Assembly: GCA_903851415.1 (NCBI GenBank)
Contig: CAINOE010000021.1
Coordinates: 19,471-83,470, forward strand
Direction: 5' to 3'
Source of the DNA: an uncultured Rhodopila sp.
Lineage (GTDB): Bacteria; Pseudomonadota; Alphaproteobacteria; Acetobacterales; Acetobacteraceae
Length of the DNA: 64,000 bases
This document shows positions 43,935 through 52,928 of the stretch, piece after piece. The notes under the pieces were generated by a model. It was given only the letters and a program-made list of their open reading frames with translations, made no database searches and was not told where the DNA came from. The first letter of the stretch is position 1; each line of letters opens with the position of its first letter. The position numbers were made by a program, and so were the translations under genes.

Positions 43935-43962
43935 TTTACCTCCGTCCGGCTTTCCCTATAGT
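43935..43962 (+). promoter_or_regulatory. Possible sigma70-type promoter of metY
   Basis: TTTACC and TATAGT are separated by 16 bp, 33 bp upstream of the metY GTG start. The upstream stretch is poorer in G+C than the average. No SAM riboswitch is evident in 43725-43994. Confidence 0.4.
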
Positions 43963-43994
43963 GCAGCCGATTCTGAACCGAGGAGGCCGATTTC

Positions 43995-45287
43995 GTGACC
44001 AGCAAACACCCTGAGACGCTCGCCCTGCACGCCGGCTGGCGCCGCGACAGCGCCACAAATTCCGTTGCGGTGCCGATCTATCAGACCACGTCGTACCAGT
44101 TCGACAGCACCGAGCATGCGGCGAACCTGTTCGCCCTGAAGGAACTGGGCAACGTCTACACCCGCATCATGAACCCGACCAGCGACGTGCTGGAGAAGCG
44201 GCTGGCGGCGATCGAAGGCGGGGCGGCGGCGCTGGCGGTGGCCTCGGGACAGGCGGCGTCGGCGTTCTCCATCCAGAACGTGGCCCGCGTCGGCGACAAC
44301 GTCGTCAGCTCGACTGACCTGTATGGCGGCACCTGGAACCTGTTCGCGAATACGCTGAAGGACCAGGGCATCGAGGTCCGCTTCGTCGACCCGGAGGAAC
44401 CCGAAGCCTTTGCCCGTGCCACGGACGACCGCACGCGCGCCTATTACGCGGAGACGCTGCCGAACCCGAAGCTGATCCCCTTCCCGATCGCCGAGGTGGC
44501 CGCCATCGGCCGCTCCTTCGGCATCCCGCTGATCGTCGATAACACCGCTGCGCCGATATTGGTGCGGCCGTTCGACCATGGCGCGGCAGTGGTGGTGTAT
44601 TCCACCACCAAGTATATCGGCGGCCATGGCACCTCCATCGGCGGCGTCATCATCGATGGCGGCAATTTCGACTGGGAGGCGTTTCCGGAGCGCCAGCCGG
44701 CGCTGAACACGCCGGACCCGTCCTATCACGGCGCGGTCTGGTCGCAGGCGGTCAAGCCGCTCGGGCCGATCGCCTATGTGCTGAAGGCGCGGGTAACGCT
44801 GCTGCGCGACCTGGGCGCGGCGCTGGCGCCGCTCAATGCGTTCCTGTTCATTCAGGGGCTGGAAACGCTGGCACTGCGCATCCGCGAGCACAGCCGCAAC
44901 GCGCTGGCGGTCGCCAACTTCCTGGCGGAGCGCAAGGAGGTGACGCGGGTGATCCATCCGGCCTACCACACCGGCATCGGCGCCGAGCGCACCGCCAAAT
45001 ACCTTCCCCGCGGCCAGGGCGGGCTGGTCGGCTTTGAACTCGCGGGCGGCGCGGAGGCCGGACGCCGGTTCATCGATGCGCTGGAGCTGTTCTACCACGT
45101 GGCGAATATCGGCGACGCGCGCAGCCTGGCGATCCATCCGGCCAGCACGACGCACTCGCAGTTGACGGTGGACGAGCAGGCCGCGACCGGCGTCACGCCC
45201 GGCTATGTGCGCCTGTCGGTCGGCCTGGAGCATATCGACGACATCCTGGGCGACCTGTCGCAAGCGCTGGACGCCGCGAAAGCATGA
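43995..45287 (+). CDS. metY: O-acetylhomoserine sulfhydrylase (MetY type)
   Basis: PLP-dependent enzyme of the Cys/Met metabolism family, 430 residues, forming homocysteine from O-acetylhomoserine and sulfide. The opening LALHAGWRRDSATNSVAVPI with YQTTSYQFDSTEHAANLF is diagnostic of MetY. GNVYTRIMNPTSDVLEKRL, SGQAASAFSIQN and the PLP lysine in VVVYSTTKYIGGHGTSIGG follow. The GTG start is chosen because AGGAGG lies upstream at the right distance. The stop overlaps the start of the next SDR gene, so the two are coupled. Confidence 0.94.
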   Translation: MTSKHPETLALHAGWRRDSATNSVAVPIYQTTSYQFDSTEHAANLFALKELGNVYTRIMNPTSDVLEKRLAAIEGGAAALAVASGQAASAFSIQNVARVGDNVVSSTDLYGGTWNLFANTLKDQGIEVRFVDPEEPEAFARATDDRTRAYYAETLPNPKLIPFPIAEVAAIGRSFGIPLIVDNTAAPILVRPFDHGAAVVVYSTTKYIGGHGTSIGGVIIDGGNFDWEAFPERQPALNTPDPSYHGAVWSQAVKPLGPIAYVLKARVTLLRDLGAALAPLNAFLFIQGLETLALRIREHSRNALAVANFLAERKEVTRVIHPAYHTGIGAERTAKYLPRGQGGLVGFELAGGAEAGRRFIDALELFYHVANIGDARSLAIHPASTTHSQLTVDEQAATGVTPGYVRLSVGLEHIDDILGDLSQALDAAKA

Positions 45288-45988
45288 CGGCCCGCGTCGC
45301 CCTTGTGACGGGTGGCGCGCACGGTATCGGAGCCGGCATCGCCGCGCGCCTGTCGCAGGACGGCTGGCGCGTGGTGGTGGCGGATCGCGATCCCGCCGGT
45401 TCGGCCCCGGCGGGCGGGCGGTATGTCGTCGGCGATGTCGGCGACGAGGCCTCCGTGGCGGCGCTGGTGCTATCGATTGAGACGATGGAGCAGCGCCTGG
45501 ATGCGCTGGTCTGCAACGCCGGGTTCATGATCCGCAAGCCCATCGGCCAGTTGTCTCTGGCGGAATGGAATGCGGTGCTGACGACCAATCTGACCAGCAC
45601 TTTCCTGCTGGTCCGCGCAGCGGAGGCTTTGCTGCGCACCGCCAAGGGCGCGGTCATCACCATCGCATCATCGCGCGCGCGGATGTCGGAACCGCACACG
45701 GAGTCCTATTCGGCATCGAAGGGCGGGTTGGTGGCGCTGACGCATGCGCTGGCGATCAGCCTGGCGCCGGACGTGCGGGTCAATTGCATCAGCCCCGGCT
45801 GGATCGTGACCAAAGGGCCGGAGCCGACGCCGGAGGAGCATGCGTTCCACCCGGCGGGCCGGGTGGGAAAGCCGGAGGACATCGCCGCGCTGGCCGCCTT
45901 CCTGGCGGGACCCGAGAGCGGGTTCATCACCGGGACGGAGTTCGTCGTGGATGGCGGCGTGACGCGGAAAATGATCTATCCGGCTTAG
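45284..45988 (+). CDS. SDR-family oxidoreductase coupled to metY
   Basis: 234-residue short-chain dehydrogenase/reductase. Cofactor motif VTGGAHGIGAGIAARLSQDG with DRDP at the end of beta-2 suggests NAD preference. The catalytic set is VCNAGFM, ITIASSRARMSEP (Ser) and SYSASKGGLVALTHA (YxxxK), and the protein ends TGTEFVVDGGVTRKMIYPA. It overlaps metY by four bases. A role in methionine or sulfur metabolism is only suggested by this coupling; the substrate is unknown. Confidence 0.9.
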   Translation: MTARVALVTGGAHGIGAGIAARLSQDGWRVVVADRDPAGSAPAGGRYVVGDVGDEASVAALVLSIETMEQRLDALVCNAGFMIRKPIGQLSLAEWNAVLTTNLTSTFLLVRAAEALLRTAKGAVITIASSRARMSEPHTESYSASKGGLVALTHALAISLAPDVRVNCISPGWIVTKGPEPTPEEHAFHPAGRVGKPEDIAALAAFLAGPESGFITGTEFVVDGGVTRKMIYPA

Positions 45989-45994
45989 GCAGTC

Positions 45995-46456
45995 TTATGG
46001 ATGAACCGGCATATACCGCATCGCTGCAAGCAAGATGCCGACGCCAACGATTGCGATGCTGCCGAGCTTGATGACAAGATCGCGGCGGAGCAGCTCAATG
46101 TCCGATTTCAATTCCGCTCGCAGGCTGGTGTTGTCGCCTTTGAGTTCGGTTCGCAACGTGCCGATTTCGGTCTTGAGTTCGGTTCGCAACGCGCCGATTT
46201 CAGACTTGACTTCGGTTCGCAACGCGCCGATTTCAGACTTGACTTCGGTTCGCAACGCCTCGATGTCGCCCTTGAGTTCAATGCGCAGATTGCCGATCGC
46301 CGTGTGCGTGGTGGCGATATCTGTCTTTGTCGCCAGCTCCGCGCCGGTCATTGCCTCCGTCAGGGCCTCGGCCGTGCCGGCGGCGGTGGCGGGCGCCATG
46401 CCGGAGGCTTCCAGCTTCCTGGCAAACTTCAGGGTGTCGAAGGGGACCGCGTTCAT
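45995..46456 (-). CDS. DUF1640-like coiled-coil membrane-anchored protein (copy 1)
   Basis: 153 residues from MNAVPFDTLKFARKLEASGM, the usual DUF1640 opening; an ATG six codons upstream is possible but lacks a ribosome site. The middle holds five near-identical 11-residue units (EVKSEIGALRT, EVKSEIGALRT, ELKTEIGTLRT, ELKGDNTSLRA, ELKSDIELLRR) forming a trimer-type coiled coil. A single C-terminal membrane segment (VIKLGSIAIVGVGILLAAMRY) ends the protein. Related to the CCDC90/MCUR1 coiled-coil family. A second, shorter copy lies directly upstream. Confidence 0.8.
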   Translation of the reverse strand: MNAVPFDTLKFARKLEASGMAPATAAGTAEALTEAMTGAELATKTDIATTHTAIGNLRIELKGDIEALRTEVKSEIGALRTEVKSEIGALRTELKTEIGTLRTELKGDNTSLRAELKSDIELLRRDLVIKLGSIAIVGVGILLAAMRYMPVHP

Positions 46457-46644
46457 GAACTCCAGCCTATCCATGCGAGACGGGTATCGTCTAGCACGGA
46501 CAGGTTGACAACGGGTTAACGGGTCGTGGCCGTAACGACACGACCGGCTGGATCGTCCCGCCGCTCGGGCGGGCCTTCACCGGACAAGACGTGGCCATGG
46601 CCACCGGATATGCTGTCCGGACCAGCTGTTGCAGGTCGCCAAGC

Positions 46645-46995
46645 TTACGGATGAACCGGCATATAGCGCATTGCCGCCAGCAGGACGCCGACGCCAACGA
46701 TCGCGATGCTGCCGAGCTTGATGACCAGATCGCGGCGCAGCAGCTCGATGTCCGACTTCACTTCGGCACGCAAGCCGTCGATGTCGCCCTTGAGCACAGT
46801 GCGCAGGTTGGCGATGGCCGTGTACGTGCCGGCGATGGCCGTATGCGTGCCGGCTATATCCGCCTTTGTCGCCAGCTCAGCCCCTGTCATCGCCTCCGCC
46901 AACGCCTCGGCCGTGCCGGCAGCGGTCGCCGACACCATTCCGGACGCTTCCAGCTTCCTGGCAAACTTCAGGGTATCGAAGGGGACCGCGTTCAT
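46645..46995 (-). CDS. DUF1640-like coiled-coil membrane-anchored protein (copy 2)
   Basis: 116 residues, a paralogue of the neighbouring gene. The N-terminal 45 residues and the C-terminal anchor are almost identical, but the coiled-coil part is shorter (THTAIAGTYTAIANLRTVLK, then GDIDGLRAEVKSDIELLRR), with only three 11-residue units and a seven-residue repeat (AGTYTAI/AGTHTAI). The 5' flank is also shared: GAGACGGGTA-CGTCTAGCACGGACAGGTTG occurs before both copies. A tandem duplication followed by repeat gain or loss explains the pair. Confidence 0.8.
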   Translation of the reverse strand: MNAVPFDTLKFARKLEASGMVSATAAGTAEALAEAMTGAELATKADIAGTHTAIAGTYTAIANLRTVLKGDIDGLRAEVKSDIELLRRDLVIKLGSIAIVGVGVLLAAMRYMPVHP

Positions 46996-47067
46996 GAACT
47001 CCAGCCTATCCATGCGAGACGGGTACCGTCTAGCACGGACAGGTTGGCAACGTGTTAACAGCCGGAA

Positions 47068-48177
<1,110 letters not shown>

Positions 48178-48638
48178 GTATGTTCTCCCAATTAATACGC
48201 GCCGGCTTATCAGGGGATTCGCGCGGCGGCAATGCGGAGCCGGTTCCGGATTGCCGGCGGCTACGGCGCGTCCACCGAACTGTCCCGGGATGCCGAAGGG
48301 CCAGGCGGCACGGTGTTTAACCTGTGCAGCTTACAAGCTCGACGGCAGTTCCGAATAATTCCTGCCCCGGGCGCAGCGAAGCCGTCACGATCGCGTCCTG
48401 CCCGGACGCATCGGTGTCGTCACAACAAATGAAGGCGCTGACCGAACGGCCGGAGTGCGATCTTAACGATGCATTAATCTATATCCGTTAGTGGGGCTGA
48501 AAGACGACGTGCCAACCGGTTTCCCGCAGTGAGCGACGAACATGTTCAGCAGCCTGACGTTTCCGGCAGCGCCACCGGACGCGGGATCCCAAGCGGAACC
48601 GGCCTTCGGGGCATTGGCCGGCAGCAAGCCGAACCGGC
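48178..48638. other. Intergenic region without a supported gene
   Basis: 460 bp between the divergent frmA and the EAL-domain gene. I find no gene. The AT-rich stretch 48465-48495 (GATGCATTAATCTATATCCG) is a candidate promoter region for the EAL gene. CCCAATTAATACGC at 48187 lies in the frmA leader. Confidence 0.5.
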
Positions 48639-49826
48639 ATGACTGACAGACGGCTCCTGGTCGTGGATGACGAGGCCGTCCAGCGCCTGCTCGTCGCCGC
48701 CGCCGCCGCCCGCGCGGGCTTCGCCGCCGACAGCGCGGCCACCCTCGATGCCGCGGTCACCCGGGTCGGCTCGGTTGCCTACGATGTCGTGGTGCTCGAT
48801 CTCGGCCTGCGCAAGAATGACGGGATCGAGTTGCTGCGCCGCCTCTGCGAATCGAAATCCGATCCGGTACTGGTCTTCATCTCGGCTTTCGATGAACGCG
48901 TCCGCCAGGCCGCGGCGCGTCTGGCCATATCGCTGGGGTTGCGGGTCGCGGGCACGCTCGGCAAGCCGATGCGGGTGGATGAACTGATCGCGCTGTTGCG
49001 CCGCGTCCCGCAAACCGCCGGTCCGGGACAACTGGAGCACATCGGTGCGATCGACCCGGACGTGCTCGCTGCCGCAATCGAAGGCGGCGAGCTTACCTGC
49101 GCCTTTCAGCCGAAAGTGACACTGGAGGGGCGCCGCCTGATCGGGGTCGAGGCGCTGGCCCGGTGGCAGAGTCCGACGCTGGGCAACATACCGCCAAGCC
49201 TGTTCATCCCCGTCGCAGAGCGGTCAGGCCTGATCGATCGGCTGACCTGGCACGTGCTTGACGAGGCGCTCGCTGCCTTCCGCGCCTGGCGCCTCGCCAG
49301 CCCGGACATGACGCTGGCCGTCAACCTGTCCCCTTTCAGCCTGACCGACCTGTCACTGCCCGAGCGGGTGTCCGACGCACTGGCGAAGGCGGACGTGCCC
49401 GCCGCGGCGCTTGTTCTGGAAGTCACCGAAGGCGCGGTGATGACGGACTGCGTGGCTGCGGCCGACATCCTGACGCGGTTGCGGATCCGCGACGTGAAGC
49501 TGTCGATCGATGATTTCGGAACCGGGCATTCGTCCCTGTTGTCGCTGATGCGCCTGCCGTTCAGCGAATTGAAGATCGACCGGTCCTTCGTGCGCGACTG
49601 CCTTGAGGATCCGGAGGCGCCGAAGATCATCCGCGGGATTGTGTCAGTTGCGCGCGATCTCGGGCTGAAACTGGTCGCCGAGGGCATCGAGACCGAACCC
49701 GTGGCCAATCAGGTGGAGAAGCTTGGCTGTCTGGTCGGACAGGGCTACCTGTTTGCGCCGCCGCTTGCCGCCGCTGCTCTGCTCGAGCGCCTGCGCGCCA
49801 CGCCAACGGACCAAGCCGCGGATTGA
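48639..49826 (+). CDS. Response regulator with EAL domain (c-di-GMP phosphodiesterase)
   Basis: 395 residues. The receiver domain (1-120) has the acidic pair DDE at residues 10-12, the phospho-acceptor Asp54 in VVVLDLGLRKND and Lys in GTLGKPMRVDEL. The EAL domain follows with the signature GVEALARWQ, the Asn motif LAVNLSPFSL, VTEGAVMTD, the Asp pair in SIDDFGTGHSSLL, KIDRSFVRD and VAEGIET. All metal-binding and catalytic residues appear present, so it should hydrolyse c-di-GMP to pGpG. It is an orphan, with no kinase gene adjacent; the hybrid kinase at 52.9 kb might be a partner. Confidence 0.92.
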   Translation: MTDRRLLVVDDEAVQRLLVAAAAARAGFAADSAATLDAAVTRVGSVAYDVVVLDLGLRKNDGIELLRRLCESKSDPVLVFISAFDERVRQAAARLAISLGLRVAGTLGKPMRVDELIALLRRVPQTAGPGQLEHIGAIDPDVLAAAIEGGELTCAFQPKVTLEGRRLIGVEALARWQSPTLGNIPPSLFIPVAERSGLIDRLTWHVLDEALAAFRAWRLASPDMTLAVNLSPFSLTDLSLPERVSDALAKADVPAAALVLEVTEGAVMTDCVAAADILTRLRIRDVKLSIDDFGTGHSSLLSLMRLPFSELKIDRSFVRDCLEDPEAPKIIRGIVSVARDLGLKLVAEGIETEPVANQVEKLGCLVGQGYLFAPPLAAAALLERLRATPTDQAAD

Positions 49827-49909
49827 GCGCCACCGCGGGGGCGTGCGGCGGAAATAGCGAGAAATTATCCCAGTCCGCGCTGACTTTGACCGATCGGCCG
49901 CCTCCCCAT

Positions 49910-49960
49910 CGTCATGGCCCTGCGCCGGTTTGACCCGGGTATTGTCCGGGTCATGCCGGT
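49910..49960. repeat. CGTCATGG-type palindromic repeat
   Basis: CGTCATGGCCCTGCGCCGG, then CCCGGGTATTGTCCGGGTCATGCCGG. It is a degenerate member of the dispersed palindrome family, located between the convergent EAL and TonB-receptor genes. Confidence 0.55.
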
Positions 49961-50055
49961 TTATGGGAAGAGCCGGTCCCGACGCGGGCTGGCATTATAG
50001 CCGGCTGGCACCATGACAACAGGCGTCCGCGTGCCCTGCCGGACGTCTGCTCCGC

Positions 50056-52140
50056 TCAGTAATGGACGGTTATGCTGGCAATGAGCCGGCGTTCATAGGG
50101 CGGCCCGGCTGTCCGGATCAGAGTGGCCTGATTGAGTTGCTGGGCCGCGAGCGCCAGGGTCACGTGTTCCAGCACAGTGTAGCCTATGCGGGCGTTCAGC
50201 GTAGCGTAGTTGTCGATCGAAACCCGCTCCAGCGCCAGATTCGCGCCGGTGGCGCGGAAGTCGCAGAAATTCGACTGCCATCGCCCGATCAGGTCCAGCT
50301 CCCATTTCTCCTTGCTGTAGCCGATGCCGGCATCGACGACGTTGCGCGGCGCGCTGCACGCATAGTTCACGGTGCTGGTCAGCAGTCCGCCCTGATTGAG
50401 CGATGTATTGTCGGCGGTGGCGGTGAACGCGTAGCTGGCATTCCATCGCCAGCCCGAATCCGCATGGCCCTTCAGGCCGATCTCGATTCCCGCGGCGGTC
50501 GTGTCGCCGACATTGGCGGAGAAGAAGGCGGGGATGCCCCCGGGGGTTATTGCGAACCGGCCCCCGAACGGCCAGGAGATCACATTGTCGGTGCGCTGGC
50601 CGAACACGGCGGTGCGCAGGGTCGATGCGATTTCGGCCAATGTGCGATCGTAATCCAACTCGACATTATAGATGACCGACGGAAGCACATTCGGGCGCCC
50701 GAGCAGCCCGACGGGCGCCAGTTCTCCGGGCGCGATCTGGAGCGCCTGGTCCGTCAGCGTCGGCAGTTGCACGCCGCGCGCCGCGGTCAGGCGCAACGTG
50801 TCCAGATCCGTGGCTTTCCAGACCAGGCCGGAGTTGAAGCTCGGCTCGTTGAAAGTCGTATTGCTGTAATCGGCAGCGGTGATGCCGCTGCCGGGTATCA
50901 GCAACCCGCTGTATTGCAGTTGCACGTGATCCAGCCGCACCGCGTTGGTCAGCGAAACCACCGGCGCGATCTGCCAGTCCCACATCAGGCTGGCTGAGTA
51001 GATGGTGTTGGACAGGCTGCCCGCGAGCAAAGCCGAAGAATCGCTGTTGACGCGGTATTCGAGACCGGCGCGAACGGTGTGGTCCGGTCCGAGCTTCACC
51101 AGATCGCTGGCCTGCACCACGCTGACGGTCTGGGTCTCGAACTCCCGCGCGGTGAACTGATCGCCGAAATCGTCGGTGATGACGTTGGAAATGCTCACAT
51201 TGGCCTCGTTGCGATACCCTGACAGGCTGAGCAGGCCGATCGGCGTGTTGCCATTGATTCCGAGTCTGAACGAATTGGAGTGCTGCTCTTCGGTCAGGTA
51301 GGCGCCGGCGGGGGACGGCTGGGACAAGCGGGTATCGCCGAAACTGACATCCGCGAATGCCTCCACGCCGGCGGTTATCTGCGTGCGGCCATCGGCGTTG
51401 AAGGTGCCGGTGAACGGCGCCTGCCGGCTTAGCCGGTCGTTGAAACTCAAGGGTCCGGGGGCGAAATCCTGCGCTTCGAACCCGCCGAGCGACAGGCGCA
51501 GGCCGGTCTGATCGCCAATCCTGCCCGTGGCCACGGCCGAACCCGCGCGGTATTGCTGGGTGCCGGCTGCCACGGTCGCGGTGTTGATCGGATCCTTGCG
51601 CGGATCGTAGGTGATGATGTTGATCACTCCGCCCGCGGCGTTGAACCCGTACAACGCGGAGTTCGGTCCATAGATGACCTCGATCTGGCGGATCTCCGGC
51701 AACTGGACGGGGATCGCTTCCCAGACCACGCGGCCATAGTCCACCATGTAGACCTGCCGGCCGTCGACCAGGACCATCAGATGCGGATTGGCCGTCTGGT
51801 TGTAGCCGCGGATGCCGACATCGGCGCCGCCAATGCCATTGAACCGGACATCGACGCCCGTGACGAACTGGAGGACCTCGGGGATCGTGGTGGCGCCGGA
51901 CCGTCTGATGTCGTCCTGCGTGATGATCTCGATGTTGGCCGGCGCGTCGGTGGCACGCTGCGGTTTGCCGGTGACCGACGTCGTCACCGGCTCACCGAAC
52001 ATCTGTTCCATGACCCCGTAATTCACGGATTGGGCGCGGGCGCCGTTTCCCCCGGCCTGAGCCGCCAGCAGCACTATAGGCACGGCAAGGTTCCGCCAGG
52101 CATGGCATGTCCATGAGCGTGGTGCTGTTCGCATCGTCAT
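50056..52140 (-). CDS. TonB-dependent outer-membrane receptor
   Basis: 694 residues with a signal peptide (LAVPIVLLAAQAGGNGARAQS). The plug domain includes GKPQRATDAPANIEIITQDD, SGATTIPEVLQFVTGVDV and GNxxGGVINI-like NAAGGVINIITYDP, preceded by RQIEVIYGPNSALYG. The rest is a 22-strand barrel ending in a C-terminal aromatic strand (YERRLIASITVHY). A TonB box may lie near GVMEQMFGEPVTTSVTG. The ligand is unknown; no siderophore, Fur site or transport ATPase is nearby. It is translated from an ATG overlapping the upstream YfiR-like gene, which suggests a signalling link. Confidence 0.92.
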   Translation of the reverse strand: MTMRTAPRSWTCHAWRNLAVPIVLLAAQAGGNGARAQSVNYGVMEQMFGEPVTTSVTGKPQRATDAPANIEIITQDDIRRSGATTIPEVLQFVTGVDVRFNGIGGADVGIRGYNQTANPHLMVLVDGRQVYMVDYGRVVWEAIPVQLPEIRQIEVIYGPNSALYGFNAAGGVINIITYDPRKDPINTATVAAGTQQYRAGSAVATGRIGDQTGLRLSLGGFEAQDFAPGPLSFNDRLSRQAPFTGTFNADGRTQITAGVEAFADVSFGDTRLSQPSPAGAYLTEEQHSNSFRLGINGNTPIGLLSLSGYRNEANVSISNVITDDFGDQFTAREFETQTVSVVQASDLVKLGPDHTVRAGLEYRVNSDSSALLAGSLSNTIYSASLMWDWQIAPVVSLTNAVRLDHVQLQYSGLLIPGSGITAADYSNTTFNEPSFNSGLVWKATDLDTLRLTAARGVQLPTLTDQALQIAPGELAPVGLLGRPNVLPSVIYNVELDYDRTLAEIASTLRTAVFGQRTDNVISWPFGGRFAITPGGIPAFFSANVGDTTAAGIEIGLKGHADSGWRWNASYAFTATADNTSLNQGGLLTSTVNYACSAPRNVVDAGIGYSKEKWELDLIGRWQSNFCDFRATGANLALERVSIDNYATLNARIGYTVLEHVTLALAAQQLNQATLIRTAGPPYERRLIASITVHY

Positions 52141-52694
52141 ATCTCTCGGATCATCATGAGGAAGGCTGGAGCAAGCTCGACACCGGTGGCCGCCGCGGCA
52201 GCATGGTTGACGAGAACGTCGACGCGCGGCTCGGCGCGGATCGCCATCACGCAGCGCCCGGCCTGCACGGCGGCAAAGTCGGCGGTGACGCAGAGCACCC
52301 GGGCGGAGCGGCTGGCGGCCATGAGCCGCTCGCCATCAGCGCCGGCAGCGGCCAGGATTGCGGCGTAGCCGCCGCCGCCAAGCGAGGCGGTATCGACGAG
52401 CTTCGGTTGAAATACGGCTCTGCCGGCACGCAGCCCGCCATCCATCAGAGCGGCAAGCGCCTCGGCATCCTTTCGCGACGCGTCATCGCCCGCGACATAG
52501 GCGATGGCGATGACAAGCTGGCCAATCGGCTCGGGCTGCAGGCACGAGAGGGCGCTGCCGAGAACCTTCAGACCTTTGGCCGATAGCGAAGCCGCGTTGG
52601 CGGACCGCGGCAGGAAGGTCATCAGGCTCAGCGAGAGCACGGTCAGCACCCCTCGCCGCCGGAACACCGGTGGTTTGGTGCCCGGAGCACTCAC
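52137..52694 (-). CDS. YfiR-like (DUF4154) periplasmic protein
   Basis: 185 residues with a signal peptide (GVLTVLSLSLMTFLPRSANA). The C-terminal part, VLCVTADFAAVQAGRCVMAI, then EPRVDVLVNHAAAAATGVEL and FLMMIREI, matches the YfiR/DUF4154 pattern, in which a small periplasmic protein controls an inner-membrane signalling partner. Such genes often sit between a TonB receptor and a sensor kinase or diguanylate cyclase, exactly as here. The GTG start is likely; no strong ribosome site is seen. It overlaps the receptor gene by four bases. Confidence 0.75.
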   Translation of the reverse strand: MSAPGTKPPVFRRRGVLTVLSLSLMTFLPRSANAASLSAKGLKVLGSALSCLQPEPIGQLVIAIAYVAGDDASRKDAEALAALMDGGLRAGRAVFQPKLVDTASLGGGGYAAILAAAGADGERLMAASRSARVLCVTADFAAVQAGRCVMAIRAEPRVDVLVNHAAAAATGVELAPAFLMMIREI

Positions 52695-52928
52695 GCAGAC
52701 GCTTTCTCGTGTGGTTGGCTCAAACGCATCGGAAGGCGTCTCAAAGCTGGATCAGCCTATATCTGGGGGTTGCTATCTATCACGCACAACAACCATATAA
52801 CATCATGATTCATCATAAACACACTTATTAGTTGTGTTTTTGGACGTGCGACACATAGAACGTGTCCTGTCAGCTCATCGACAGCCGATGGCGGCTGGTA
52901 CGCGCCGTCGTGAGAAAGGAGCCAGGCG

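Noticed and set aside
43725..43994. SAM-II riboswitch upstream of metY
   Set aside because: I looked for the conserved pseudoknot elements of alphaproteobacterial SAM-II and found no convincing match, only a sigma70-like promoter.
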